Counted from the stretch's first letter, positions 40,615 to 49,366 are shown. The stretch: 64,000 nt of DNA from Arsukibacterium sp. UBA3155 (GCA_002364615.1 DEYP01000025.1:1-64000), one strand, 5' to 3'. The notes: generated from the sequence alone by a model not told the origin. Made by a program: numbers and translations.

Positions 40615-40826
40615 TTCACATCCTTATTGCTATCGCTTACTAAGTTGCAGCAAGGTTTACGACGGCACACGCCGTATTGCAGCAGCGAATGGCTGCAGCA
40701 CCACAGCGCAACAGCACAGAATAACCAGCTACCCGATTGCCCGGCATCACGGAATACCCAGGCAAACAGCAGAATAATCGCGGCCCAGAACAGGCTATGC
40801 AACACAATAACGGGTGGTTTTTTCAT
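40611..40826 (-). CDS. Small membrane protein
   Basis: 71 residues with two hydrophobic segments (about 6-24 and 32-47) and a Cys-rich tail. No family recognised. It is a real gene by its strong ribosome site (AAGGAG, 7 bp spacing) and a 4-bp stop/start overlap with the hydrolase. It is the first gene after the GntR operators. Confidence 0.75.
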   Translation of the reverse strand: MKKPPVIVLHSLFWAAIILLFAWVFRDAGQSGSWLFCAVALWCCSHSLLQYGVCRRKPCCNLVSDSNKDVK

Positions 40827-40906
40827 CAGTATCTCCTTATTACTGCACGCGGCGCGGCAGTTAATTTAGTTAAAATCGCACTTTTGATACACACGCATGA
40901 CCCACA

Positions 40907-40977
40907 TGCACCACTAGTTCAAATAGTACATGTTGTAAGCAGACTAGCACCGGTGTACTATTAGATCAAGTAGTACA
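40907..40977. promoter_or_regulatory. Two GntR(YtrA)-type operators in a divergent promoter region
   Basis: Site B is TGTACTA (40954-40960), 10 bases, TAGTACA (40971-40977): perfect 7-bp arms. Site A is TGCACCA (40907-40913), 10 bases, TAGTACA (40924-40930): same layout with two changes. The spacers are also alike (CTAGTTCAAA and TTAGATCAAG). The sites are 47 bp apart. The YtrA-type regulator encoded 28 bp from site B is the obvious ligand, controlling both directions. Confidence 0.8.
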
Positions 40978-41004
40978 ACAAAATCAGGATTTAGCGGGGG
41001 GCAT

Positions 41005-41397
41005 ATGGAAATTCTGATTGATACCGACAGCACAGAGCCGATTTTTAGCCAGCTGATCAGCCAGATTAAGCAGTTGGTCAACGCAGGAACCTTGCAGCCA
41101 GGCTTTCAGTTGCCCTCTATTCGCCAGTTAGCTGCCGATTTAGGCATTAACCAGAACACAGTGGCCAAAGCCTATAAGCTGCTGGAACGTGACGCAGTAA
41201 TTGTCGGCAAAGGGTATCGCGGAACTTTTATTCACGCACAGGCAAACCAGAATTGCCTGATTGATCATAGCCAGCAAGCCCGGCAACTGCTGACAACAAC
41301 GATTATACAACTGCGGGATCTCGGGCTGACCGACTCTGAAATTCGCCTGCAGTTTGCTGAACTTATCAAAGAGCCAACGTTAACGGAGCCCTTATGA
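41005..41397 (+). CDS. GntR-family regulator, YtrA subfamily
   Basis: 130 residues. The N-terminal winged HTH includes QLPSIRQLAADLGINQNTVA, followed by only about 50 residues of helical dimerisation region, as in YtrA-type regulators that lack a large ligand domain. A GGGGGG tract precedes the start. It overlaps the downstream membrane-protein gene by 4 bp (ATGA). Operators at 40907-40977 suggest autoregulation and control of the divergent hydrolase operon. Confidence 0.92.
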   Translation: MEILIDTDSTEPIFSQLISQIKQLVNAGTLQPGFQLPSIRQLAADLGINQNTVAKAYKLLERDAVIVGKGYRGTFIHAQANQNCLIDHSQQARQLLTTTIIQLRDLGLTDSEIRLQFAELIKEPTLTEPL

Positions 41398-42146
41398 CCA
41401 TCATGCATCTGGCGATAAATGTGATATTTGCGCTGCAGTTGGCGCTGCTTTCTGGCTGGTTGCCTCATCGTTGCCAACAGCAGCACCCGCTACAGCCCAA
41501 TAAACCGCTGCTACGCGTTTATTTCAAATGGATAAACAGGCTGGTGTTATTGGCAGGTTCGGCTTTATTGCTGGCCCAGTTGTCTGGCTGGATAGCACTG
41601 AACATATCACTACTGCTGGGTTTCACCAGCCTGCAGGTTTTTTTATTGCTGGTACAACGTCAATGGCTACAACCCCCGCCAATAGTGCCAACGCAGCGCA
41701 AAGCCAGTTTACAACCGCGCCGGGTACTGGATTATGTGCAGCCAGCCGATCGAGTCATGGCGGTATGTGCCGTGCTTACCGTGCCGCTGTTAGCCGCCAT
41801 TTTGGTAATTAGCGGTAACTGGGCACCTGATATGGCAAAGCTATGGCGGTTAATCACTGTCGGTTTGCTCACCAATACGGCGTTATGTGCCGCTGTGTAT
41901 TTCACGGTGTTTCGCAAGCGGCGAAATTTTGACGATACCCCGGAGCTCCAGCAGTTGCAGACGCAGCGTAAAGTTAACCATTATCTTAAGGCGATCATCG
42001 GCTTTAATTTGCTGCTGGTGCTATTTTTATTATTAGGTGCATTTCAGGCAAAGCCGGAACTGCTGTATATCGTGCTTAGTTTGTCACTACAGCTAATGCT
42101 GCTGCAAACCCGACAGCGGCCATCTGCCGATAGCCTGGCATACTAA
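41394..42146 (+). CDS. Polytopic membrane protein in the GntR module
   Basis: 250 residues with about six or seven hydrophobic segments. No family recognised with confidence; it resembles DUF1648-like or ABC-permease-like accessory membrane proteins that accompany YtrA regulators. Translation is coupled to the GntR gene. No ATPase gene is nearby, so an ABC system is not supported. Confidence 0.75.
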   Translation: MTIMHLAINVIFALQLALLSGWLPHRCQQQHPLQPNKPLLRVYFKWINRLVLLAGSALLLAQLSGWIALNISLLLGFTSLQVFLLLVQRQWLQPPPIVPTQRKASLQPRRVLDYVQPADRVMAVCAVLTVPLLAAILVISGNWAPDMAKLWRLITVGLLTNTALCAAVYFTVFRKRRNFDDTPELQQLQTQRKVNHYLKAIIGFNLLLVLFLLLGAFQAKPELLYIVLSLSLQLMLLQTRQRPSADSLAY

Positions 42147-42199
42147 TTACCAGCACTAACAATACGTCCTGATTAAAAAATTTAGCAAGAGGTTATGCC

Positions 42200-42682
42200 A
42201 TGCCACCATTTACCCTGCCCGACTTATGCGACGCCCACGCCGACTGCATTCGCGTAGCCGAACCCATTTTCACCAACTACGGCGCTACCACATGCTTTGG
42301 CGGTGAAATTGTTACGGTAAAATGTTTTGAAGATAACTCCAAGGTAAAACAGCTGGTGGCAACCAACGGCCATGGCAAAGTGCTGGTGGTAGACGGTGGC
42401 GGCTCAAAGCGCCATGCGCTACTGGGTGATATGCTGGCTGAACAAGCAGCAAGCAACGGCTGGCAAGGCATTATTATCAACGGTTGTATTCGTGACATTG
42501 ACATCATCCGCCAAACGCCACTTGGCGTGCAGGCATTGGGTATTCACCCGATGAAAACCGACAAGCGTGATTTAGGTGATATTAACCTGACTGTTACCTT
42601 CGCCGGGGTAGACTTTATCCCCGGCCAGTATGTCTATGCCGATAATAATGGCGTGCTGGTAGCGACTAAACCGTTGTTGTAG
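42200..42682 (+). CDS. RraA family protein
   Basis: 160 residues, matching RraA (161). Visible motifs are TPDLCDA-like [10 protein letters not shown] near the N-terminus, [29 protein letters not shown], and [11 protein letters not shown]. RraA binds RNase E and inhibits it; close homologues are class II aldolases for 4-hydroxy-4-methyl-2-oxoglutarate, which share the GxxRD motif seen here. Sequence alone does not separate the two roles. AAGAGG precedes the start. Its end overlaps the convergent MarR gene by 17 bp. Confidence 0.9.
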   Translation: MPPFTLPDLCDAHADCIRVAEPIFTNYGATTCFGGEIVTVKCFEDNSKVKQLVATNGHGKVLVVDGGGSKRHALLGDMLAEQAASNGWQGIIINGCIRDIDIIRQTPLGVQALGIHPMKTDKRDLGDINLTVTFAGVDFIPGQYVYADNNGVLVATKPLL

Positions 42683-43199
42683 CCGCAGCGCTATCCTGGT
42701 TTAAACCCTGCTGTACTTTAGCCAGCAGGCTTCTTAACTGTGTTTTCTCCTCAGCGGAAAAATTTGCCAGCACTTGTGCTGCCAGCTGAAAACGCACCTT
42801 GGTTAACTTGTCTATCAGCGCCAAGCCCTGCTCTGTCAACTGTAATGGCTTAGAGCGCAAATCTGTCTGGCTGGGCACCCGGCTGATCAGCGACTTTTCA
42901 ATTAAACGGTTAAGGCAGGTGGTTAAAGCGCCCGACGTAATACGCACCTCTTCTAACAACAGTGCCGGCGTTACCTGATAAGGCGGTCCCTGGCGCCTGG
43001 CACACGCCAGCACATCATGCTCGGTCTGGCACAAAGCGAACGGCTTGAGTTGCTGCACGCCGAGCGTATCGGCATTAGCGCCGACGCCAATCAGCAAACC
43101 AATCAGCACTGCATCGTCAACCGGCAACTGTGGGTGGATTGCTTTCCACTGCGAAGCCGCCCGCTGTAACAGAGCGGGTACCTGATTGAGTTTATTCAT
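42666..43199 (-). CDS. MarR-family transcriptional regulator
   Basis: 177 residues. The winged HTH lies in the middle and C-terminal half ([20 protein letters not shown], then [20 protein letters not shown] with the wing). It is the second gene after the serine hydrolase (47 bp gap). The palindromic site at 44666-44683 upstream of that operon is the likely operator. The ligand is unknown. Confidence 0.88.
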   Translation of the reverse strand: MNKLNQVPALLQRAASQWKAIHPQLPVDDAVLIGLLIGVGANADTLGVQQLKPFALCQTEHDVLACARRQGPPYQVTPALLLEEVRITSGALTTCLNRLIEKSLISRVPSQTDLRSKPLQLTEQGLALIDKLTKVRFQLAAQVLANFSAEEKTQLRSLLAKVQQGLNQDSAAATTTV

Positions 43200-43246
43200 C
43201 TAAAATTCTCCAAAACGCTTATTCAACTGCATATGACGCACTTAAC

Positions 43247-44617
43247 TTACGGCAGCTTTTCACCGCGTAGCGTATTACCGTTAATACTGATGATCATGTT
43301 ATTACCGGCAAAGCCAATGCTGACTTCATCGGTATAGGTAAGTCGTAAGGTGTTATCAGGCCGCACCGCCATCAGTTCATCATTCATAAATACTTTGCCG
43401 TCTATTGCCTGCAAGGTGACAATGTTGGACTGCATCATCAAATGTTTCTGCACCTCGTCTGCAACAAAACTGTAGCGGCCTAAACGGGGCGTAAACTGTG
43501 ACTCAGACGCTAAGCTGCGCTTATCCGGCAAGGTGTAATCCATGTCGTTCAGCACAAAGAACAGCCCTGCCATCAGCTGTAATACCGGCGTATTGCCCCA
43601 GTTTGCGGTAATAGCGATAAAGTCATCTTGCGATGCCGAACGCAGCATAACGCTTTTGGTGCCAAAGCCACTGCCTGCAGCAAAATACAGCATGCGGTCA
43701 CCGAAGGGTTTTAGCGTCCAGCCATAGCCGTGGCTATCGCCCTCTGCCGATGTCAGCTGTTGCTGAAAAATTTGCCGGGTGGTTTCTGCCGAAAGTAGTT
43801 TGTGCTGCTCCAGCGCCAGCACAAATTGATATAGGTCGTTGACGTTAGAATACATGCCGCCACCGGGGTTTACACCTAAATGCTTCGACCTCGCCGCAGT
43901 AGCAACCCCCTCTGGTGAAATACGGTAGGGTGTCGCCTGGCGCTCGACCACCTTTTCCGCCAGATATACGCCGGTATTACTAAGCTTAAGCGGTTTGAGA
44001 ATGTGTTCGGTAATGTAGCTGGCAAAATCTTGTTTAGACGCCGTTTCTATTATCCGGCCAAGTAAAATAATGCCAATGTTGGAATACTCATAACGGCTAC
44101 CCGGTTCAAACAGCAGCGTCTGATTATTAACCAGCTGCGTAATCTGCTGGCTAAGGGTTAAGTTTTGATGTGGCTGAATGCCCGACTCCCGCGGCAAGCC
44201 ACTACTGTGGGTCAACAAATGATGCAGAGTGACTTTGTTAGCCCAATCGGCACTTAGCTCGGGAATATAGGCCGCCACCGGCGTGTGCAGCTTAAGCTTA
44301 CCTTGCTCTGTCAACTGTAGCACCGCCGCAGCAGTAAAGGTTTTCGACATAGAGTTAATTGAAAACCTCACATCCGCTCTGTTGCTAATACCAAACTCGC
44401 GGTTAGCCAAGCCATAACTGGCAAGCAACACTTCCTGCCCTTGCTTTACTACCTTTACCGTGCCGGAAAAACCATACACATCCGCATAAGCCTGCGCCAC
44501 CTCAGCCAGCTTAGCGGCAGTAGCTGTCTGCTCTGGGGGTTGTTCAGCTTTCGCCGCAGCTGAACCTAAAGTCAGTAACATGCAGATAGATATTGCTGCA
44601 GCAAATACACGCACCAT
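43247..44617 (-). CDS. Serine hydrolase, class C beta-lactamase/DD-peptidase-like, periplasmic
   Basis: 456 residues with a signal peptide (cleaved near SAAAKA). The SxxK motif is SMSK, the YxN motif is YSN (YEYSNIG), and a GDSHGYGW segment takes the place of the third box. A C-terminal domain of about 110 residues follows the lactamase fold. This family includes esterases, D-aminopeptidases and true beta-lactamases, so resistance should not be assumed. It is the first gene of the operon with MarR, with AAAGGAGAG before the start. Confidence 0.88.
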   Translation of the reverse strand: MVRVFAAAISICMLLTLGSAAAKAEQPPEQTATAAKLAEVAQAYADVYGFSGTVKVVKQGQEVLLASYGLANREFGISNRADVRFSINSMSKTFTAAAVLQLTEQGKLKLHTPVAAYIPELSADWANKVTLHHLLTHSSGLPRESGIQPHQNLTLSQQITQLVNNQTLLFEPGSRYEYSNIGIILLGRIIETASKQDFASYITEHILKPLKLSNTGVYLAEKVVERQATPYRISPEGVATAARSKHLGVNPGGGMYSNVNDLYQFVLALEQHKLLSAETTRQIFQQQLTSAEGDSHGYGWTLKPFGDRMLYFAAGSGFGTKSVMLRSASQDDFIAITANWGNTPVLQLMAGLFFVLNDMDYTLPDKRSLASESQFTPRLGRYSFVADEVQKHLMMQSNIVTLQAIDGKVFMNDELMAVRPDNTLRLTYTDEVSIGFAGNNMIISINGNTLRGEKLP

Positions 44618-44649
44618 AGTGGCTCTCCTTTGTGTTATGCATTGAGAGC

Positions 44650-44683
44650 ACTATAGCAACAGATTTATCTTTACGTAAAGATA
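44650..44683 (-). promoter_or_regulatory. Promoter and palindromic operator of the serine hydrolase-marR operon
   Basis: TATCTTTACGTAAAGATA (44666-44683) is a perfect 18-bp palindrome, a size and AT pattern typical of MarR sites. On the minus strand -10 TATAGT (44650-44655) lies 17-18 bp downstream of TTACGT/TTTACG inside the palindrome. Binding would therefore block the -35. Confidence 0.7.
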
Positions 44684-45023
44684 TAATTTTTTGCAATGTC
44701 CAGCGCATAGCTAAAATCCGGTTTGCAAAACATTAGAAACAGCAGACTCGTAACAGGGTAGTGCGGGCATTTCAAAAGCGAGTGTCGCGCTTGAAGGTCT
44801 GATTAAACTAATCAGTAAACCAAGCAAGAGTAATTACCTCCGACCAGTTTTCATTTCTATGTTGCGGTACGTAGCTTTGGTGGCGCTTTAACTGGCAACC
44901 AAATAATACCCGCTATGATCTATGGCACAAGCAATACAAACAAAGGATCGCAGCCAAACCAGCGATTAACTACCGCGTGCTTTAGCTGGATCCTTTGCTC
45001 TGCTTTGCTGGTGCCTAATGCAC
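44684..45023. other. Intergenic region with a candidate terminator
   Basis: 340 bp without a gene. CAAAGGATC (44941-44949) and GATCCTTTG (44989-44997) form an inverted repeat. In minus-strand reading it is followed by a T-rich tail, so it could terminate the exported-protein gene at 45024. Nothing else stands out. Confidence 0.45.
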
Positions 45024-46037
45024 TTATTGCTGCACTTTTTGCTGCACTTTAAATTTACTCCACTGCCCTGCTGCGCCCTGGCCAAACAGCCGTTCTGACA
45101 TTGGAATAGATACACTCAGCTCGGGCGCATCCGGATGTTGATAGGGGTAGGCATCCAGTAAGCTAAATAAACCGTGACCAATGACAAACGAGTTCAGCCG
45201 GTCTTTTAATGGTTCGCCATCACCGGTAGAGGGCGCATAGCCAGTATAGGGCACGCCTTGTTTGTCTAATGGTATGCCGACATTATCAACCCGGGCAAAC
45301 AGTTCGCCATTGAGAAAATACTCAACAAACGACGCGTCCGGCCCACGGCTGTAGCGAATGGCAACGCGCTGCTTTTTGCCTGCTTTAATATCTACTTCTC
45401 TGATAATCTGGGTGTAAGCAAGGTCTAATCCGGTGCCGGGGCTGCCGGTTACTACCGTAGGTAAACGCTCAATTAGTGCGAAGGCTTTATTGCCGGAAAT
45501 AAACCAATCAAATAATTGCCCGGTTTCAAAATTAATCATATTTAACACAACACCTGCCTGCTGCCCCTCCAACACGGTTTGCTGATAAGGAATGTCGCAC
45601 GGGTCTGTCGGGCTAAGATATGAAAATGCCGGGCCATAGCAGCCCTGAATCAATCTGTCAGGCTGGGTACCCGGTGTATGGGCAATAATCTCAGCTGAAA
45701 ATTCTAACGAGCCATGTTCAGGTACCTGAAATGTTTGGGTGCTTACAGCAATGTATTTCAAATGATCGAAAACACTAAAGTCCGCCCCCACCTGAAAAGG
45801 AATAGCGCTCACTACAATTTCCTGCTCTGACACAGACAAGCTGCCACCGGCGGCTAACTCTAGTGGCCCGTATATGTTGGCCCATTTTTGCTGGTACTCA
45901 GTAATGCTTTGTGCATCATACTTGACGGTATAGTTGCCGGTTTCGTCTGCGACAACGCTCGGGTTTACTGATGCCAGACTAAGAAGAAAAATTGCAGCGA
46001 CCCTGGAGTAGCCGCTGAACGGCAATGCTGTTTTCAT
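45024..46037 (-). CDS. Exported beta-rich protein of unknown function (DUF6081-like?)
   Basis: 337 residues from ATG 46037, chosen because AGAGGG sits 7 bp upstream and a signal peptide follows (cleaved near SVVADE). The mature protein is rich in beta-type sequence: LEFSAEIIAH, VEYFLNGELFARVDNVG and a C-terminal WSKFKVQQ strand. It looks like a concanavalin/LamG-type jelly roll; DUF6081 is my best memory match but is not certain. Transcribed alone. Confidence 0.7.
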   Translation of the reverse strand: MKTALPFSGYSRVAAIFLLSLASVNPSVVADETGNYTVKYDAQSITEYQQKWANIYGPLELAAGGSLSVSEQEIVVSAIPFQVGADFSVFDHLKYIAVSTQTFQVPEHGSLEFSAEIIAHTPGTQPDRLIQGCYGPAFSYLSPTDPCDIPYQQTVLEGQQAGVVLNMINFETGQLFDWFISGNKAFALIERLPTVVTGSPGTGLDLAYTQIIREVDIKAGKKQRVAIRYSRGPDASFVEYFLNGELFARVDNVGIPLDKQGVPYTGYAPSTGDGEPLKDRLNSFVIGHGLFSLLDAYPYQHPDAPELSVSIPMSERLFGQGAAGQWSKFKVQQKVQQ

Positions 46038-46332
46038 AATGTTGCCCTCTGCGATATTGTTTGAAAAACGTTGGTATGCATTTATACATTTGCATCTGAA
46101 GTGCCAACCACCAACATCGTTAAAACAAAGCAGATACTCCACAGAGCCTTATTATTAACATAATGTTTTAATATGGTTTTTATAAATGACCACATCTCAG
46201 CACTACTAAGTAGCCACGCATTAAGCGCGCCAACAAATTAATATCAATGCTATCAACAACTAGGAATTGAGCAGGTAAATTAAGCGGAAAAATGGACAGA
46301 AAACTGTAAACTTTACTGACGACCTGAGAAAG

Positions 46333-46457
46333 TTAGCTCTCGGGGTCATCAATTTTATGGGCAAATAACGCATAAAACGACACACCTACTGTTTCGCCTT
46401 TGGCGAGGATTTTTTGTCACAAATGGCAATAATTTTTTGTTTTAAGCTGTCGCGCAT
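46333..46457 (-). pseudogene. Truncated small gene, copy 1 (DUF6500-like)
   Basis: Reads MRDSLKQKIIAICDKK up to a run of six A. A one-base backward shift there continues ILAKGETVGVSFYALFAHK, then IDDPES and stop (TAA 46333-46335). The peptide matches copy 2 at 48801-48975, which has the rest of the C-terminus. As I remember it, the pattern fits the small DUF6500 family (about 70 residues). Without a shift it stops after 23 codons. It starts 20 bp after the DUF4440 remnant's stop, the same spacing as in copy 2. Confidence 0.65.
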
Positions 46458-46476
46458 AACTGAAGATTTCCGAAGA

Positions 46477-46533
46477 TTATGGTGGATTAAACGCGGTGCC
46501 CTGATGAAAAATCGCCTGCCAATTTTTATGCCA
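46477..46533 (-). pseudogene. C-terminal remnant of a DUF4440 gene
   Basis: Translates to WHKNWQAIFHQGTAFNPP and stop, matching the end of the intact DUF4440 protein at 48995 (KWQMVFHQGTPCGPL). Upstream the homology ends inside the 3' end of the XRE gene, which overlaps it by 8 bp in another frame. The rest of this DUF4440 copy has been lost or replaced. Confidence 0.75.
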
Positions 46534-46840
46534 CTGACTTGCTGATATTTTGCGAAACAACATACGCCTTATACTGGGCGTCAATTCTAAAGAACACGTC
46601 TACCGGCGCGTTATAAACCCGCTTAATCTTGGTTGCCAGGTCAATACTCAACTCACTTTCGCCGTTTATAAAACGGGTAATGGTAGATTTAGCCACATTC
46701 AAATCACGGGCAGCATCAGCTGCTGTCAGGTTCTTACGTTGCAGGAAGCGTTTGAAATGTGCACCAGCCCCTTTTGGCGCGCCAATCAGGCCCATCTCAC
46801 GCAGGTTGTCACTGGTCAGTAATTCAGTAGTATTTTTCAT
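46526..46840 (-). CDS. XRE-family HTH protein, HigA-like
   Basis: 104 residues. The HTH (about 40-90) includes LTAADAARDLNVAKSTITRF, with the INGESELS turn seen in HigA-type antitoxins. No toxin gene (HigB/RelE-like) is adjacent on either side. Its 3' end runs into a DUF4440 remnant, so it may have arrived by rearrangement. An AAAGG site lies about 11 bp before the start. Antitoxin role is not supported by context. Confidence 0.8.
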   Translation of the reverse strand: MKNTTELLTSDNLREMGLIGAPKGAGAHFKRFLQRKNLTAADAARDLNVAKSTITRFINGESELSIDLATKIKRVYNAPVDVFFRIDAQYKAYVVSQNISKSVA

Positions 46841-46873
46841 TTTATTAATTACCTTTGCTCAGAACAGCGTATC

Positions 46874-46905
46874 GAAACACTGAAACACTGAAACACTGAA
46901 ACACA
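46874..46905. repeat. 8-bp tandem repeat, four copies
   Basis: GAAACACT is repeated four times (last base of the final copy is A). It lies 34 bp upstream of the XRE start codon, within the likely promoter region. Confidence 0.9.
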
Positions 46906-47067
46906 TGAATATTCTGGACGCAAGTTTCGCAACCCGCAACTTCTGATGGTAAATTAGTGGCGGTTAAGCAGCTGTTCACCACGTCTGAGAATTTATGCTT
47001 GGCATTTTTGCTGCTCTATTTATAATCAGTCACTTATAAAAAACACCATCTAAAAGGATTTTCTAAC

Positions 47068-48804
47068 ATGCGCTGTAGGATTAATGGATTTTATCTACTT
47101 ATCACCGTATTGCTGCACATTTTCGTGTTTCAGGTGAGTGCTGAGGAAAACGATTTTGCCTTACACATTCATGTGCGTTATCAGCAAAATGACGATCAAT
47201 GGCAGGTCATCTATCAATTGCCGATAGCGGTGGATCATGTCGCTTTTAACCGCAACAGCAATTTTGACCGGCGCAATTTATACCAACTTGACCCGACAAA
47301 ATTTGTCTGGGACAAAGCTGGCGACGTGTTGCTGATCAGAAGCCTAGACGGCAGCAAGTTCACATCACTGGAACTGAGCTTTAGTTCTTACTATGACTTT
47401 ATCCAGAAAGACTATACCCACAATATAAAATACACCGATGGCAGTACGCTGTTATATACCAACCATCTGACGCTTGGCGCCAATATTATTGAGGACAAAG
47501 CCGTAAGTCCTATAGGAGCGTCCTTTAGCGGCACCCAATTCCATTTTTACGCCCCCGGGCAGAACATTATTTTTCTCGGCCAAGCATACTCGGACCAGAC
47601 CCATTGGACCTTAGAAAATGAAGGCACCTATATCTATTTTGGTAATATAACGCCGATTGAAACGGACAATATGCTGGCTATCGTCGACCCGCAACTGCCG
47701 AAATGGGTATGGAACCAGACACTGAAATACTTTCCGCAGCTGTTTGACTACTACCAATCAAAAACGGGCCAGGCGTTGAATTTCAAGCCGGTTGTGTTTT
47801 TTAATTACGACCAGCTTGACGGTGACTATTCGAACTACAGTGGCGGCACCTTAGATGGCCTTGTACAGCTAACCATAAACGGCAAGCGCTGGATTGAAGA
47901 AAATGACCGGCAGTTCAATACCCTGTTTTATTTCTTAGCGCATGAAGCCGCGCACTTCTGGAACGGCCAAATGTTTACATTTGAAGAGCAACATCACGCC
48001 TGGATGCACGAAGGCGGCGCTGATGCTTTTGCCAATTTTGCCATGCTGGAATTCGGCCTTATTGATAACAGCCAAATGATGTTGCGATTCGAACAGGCCG
48101 CTAATAACTGCGTGTTAAACAAAGGTACGGAGTCACTGGAGCAAGCTGCTGAATTATGGCGCTATCGGAACTATTACGATTGCGGTGCGGCCATGGCACT
48201 GGCCAGCCATCTGGCAATACAGGCAGAATCTCCGGAGAAATCTGTGTTTGATGTTTGGCAAGGGATATTCAAAGCCAATGCAGTAAGCAGGAGCTACAAC
48301 CAGCAAGATTATTTTGACCAGTTAAGCTTATTAACGGGCTCGGAAACGCTGACACAAGCCCTAGCGCGCTTTAGCCGCGACACTGAGCTTGATAACCAAA
48401 CAGAAGTGGCAAGCTGGTTTAAGCAGTCTGGCACAACCGTTTCATTATCGGAAGATTACCCAGCTGCGGTAAAACAACATTGGGGCAAGCAAATTGTCTC
48501 TGATCTTATGCGGACGCATTGCAATGCCATCAGTATTAGCAGTTATGATGACTATCTAAAAACCTACCCGATAGAATCTTGTAAAGCTTTCGAGAAAAGT
48601 TATGAAATCCAATATGTTGGTAACTTCGATATTTACAAAGAGGGTATTGCGGCATATCAGCTGTTTCGCGAAAGCTGCGTGAACAAACGGAGTATCGTGT
48701 TAAAAAACAGAGCGAAGCAAACAGAAGCGGAGATTAGCTGTTTAAGCATCCCGCAAAACATCAGCCCTTACATGAAATTGGTAACTACAACTAGTGGCGA
48801 CTAA
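47068..48804 (+). CDS. Exported gluzincin metallopeptidase, M1-like
   Basis: 578 residues with a signal peptide (cleaved near VSAEEN). The zinc site is HEAAHFW with the third ligand Glu in WMHEGGADAF, the HExxH-(18)-E spacing of M1 and related gluzincins. The N-terminal 200 residues are beta-rich like M1 domain 1. The GAMEN exopeptidase motif is not seen, so an aminopeptidase activity is uncertain. AAAGGA precedes the start. It sits between the two copies of the DUF4440 module and overlaps the 3' end of the copy 2 pseudogene convergently. Confidence 0.85.
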   Translation: MRCRINGFYLLITVLLHIFVFQVSAEENDFALHIHVRYQQNDDQWQVIYQLPIAVDHVAFNRNSNFDRRNLYQLDPTKFVWDKAGDVLLIRSLDGSKFTSLELSFSSYYDFIQKDYTHNIKYTDGSTLLYTNHLTLGANIIEDKAVSPIGASFSGTQFHFYAPGQNIIFLGQAYSDQTHWTLENEGTYIYFGNITPIETDNMLAIVDPQLPKWVWNQTLKYFPQLFDYYQSKTGQALNFKPVVFFNYDQLDGDYSNYSGGTLDGLVQLTINGKRWIEENDRQFNTLFYFLAHEAAHFWNGQMFTFEEQHHAWMHEGGADAFANFAMLEFGLIDNSQMMLRFEQAANNCVLNKGTESLEQAAELWRYRNYYDCGAAMALASHLAIQAESPEKSVFDVWQGIFKANAVSRSYNQQDYFDQLSLLTGSETLTQALARFSRDTELDNQTEVASWFKQSGTTVSLSEDYPAAVKQHWGKQIVSDLMRTHCNAISISSYDDYLKTYPIESCKAFEKSYEIQYVGNFDIYKEGIAAYQLFRESCVNKRSIVLKNRAKQTEAEISCLSIPQNISPYMKLVTTTSGD

Positions 48805-48975
48805 AGCCCTGCCATAACCAACTGCTTTATTTTCAGCGCTTTCTCAAAATGGTCCAGGCGGTGGGTTTGGATCCACCACGTCGCCGCTTCCATAAGCAGC
48901 TGGGGGTCATCATTTTATTGGCGAGGATTTTTTGTCACAAACGGCAATAATTTTTTGTCTTAAGGCATCGCGCAT
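48801..48975 (-). pseudogene. Frameshifted small gene, copy 2 (DUF6500-like)
   Basis: Starts MRDALRQKIIAVCDKK, then the same run of six A as copy 1, and stops after IK in the zero frame. In another frame the C-terminus DDPQLLMEAATWWIQ...LVMAGL continues to a stop at 48801-48803. Compared with copy 1, about 40 bp coding for the middle part is missing and one T is lost before DDP. It lies 20 bp after the intact DUF4440 gene. Confidence 0.65.
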
Positions 48976-48994
48976 CGGCGGGTAATTCCTGTGG

Positions 48995-49366
48995 TTAAAG
49001 TGGTCCGCACGGTGTGCCTTGATGAAAAACCATCTGCCATTTTTCACCATCAAAACGCCAGATTGAGCTACGCACCGAGTAACTTGGCTCATTGTCTGCA
49101 CGTTGTATCGTGGCGCGATAAGTTAGCTGCGCTAGTCCTTCAGCTAAAACCCGGCATGCAAAATCTTGCTGGCTAATAACCGGCGGCGTTTCAGTTGGCA
49201 GGCGCTTAAGCACATCGGCTTTACCGAAACACCGGCCGGTAGCAGCAATCTCATAAAAATCATCAGCCAGATAGCGGTTAAGTAGCTCAGCAGATATCCG
49301 GGTAGCAGGCTGCACCAGTAGCTGTTCCAGCTGAACTAATTGCTGTTTAAGGATATCGCTATTCAC
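48995..49366 (-). CDS. DUF4440 / NTF2-like family protein
   Basis: 123 residues. Cytoplasmic cystatin-like alpha+beta fold: N-terminal helix (LKQQLVQLEQLLVQP), LADDFYEIAATGRCFGKADV, and the C-terminal SSIWRFDGEKWQMVFHQGT strand pair, all typical of SnoaL/NTF2-like DUF4440 proteins. The function is unknown. A paralogous remnant lies at 46477-46533. Confidence 0.85.
   Translation of the reverse strand: MNSDILKQQLVQLEQLLVQPATRISAELLNRYLADDFYEIAATGRCFGKADVLKRLPTETPPVISQQDFACRVLAEGLAQLTYRATIQRADNEPSYSVRSSIWRFDGEKWQMVFHQGTPCGPL

Noticed and set aside
43247-44617. Calling the serine hydrolase a beta-lactamase resistance gene
   Set aside because: SxxK and YxN motifs are shared with esterases and peptidases, and the third KTG box is not evident.
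46526-46840. Toxin-antitoxin pair around the HigA-like gene
   Set aside because: No toxin-like gene lies next to it; downstream is a DUF4440 remnant and upstream a tandem repeat.
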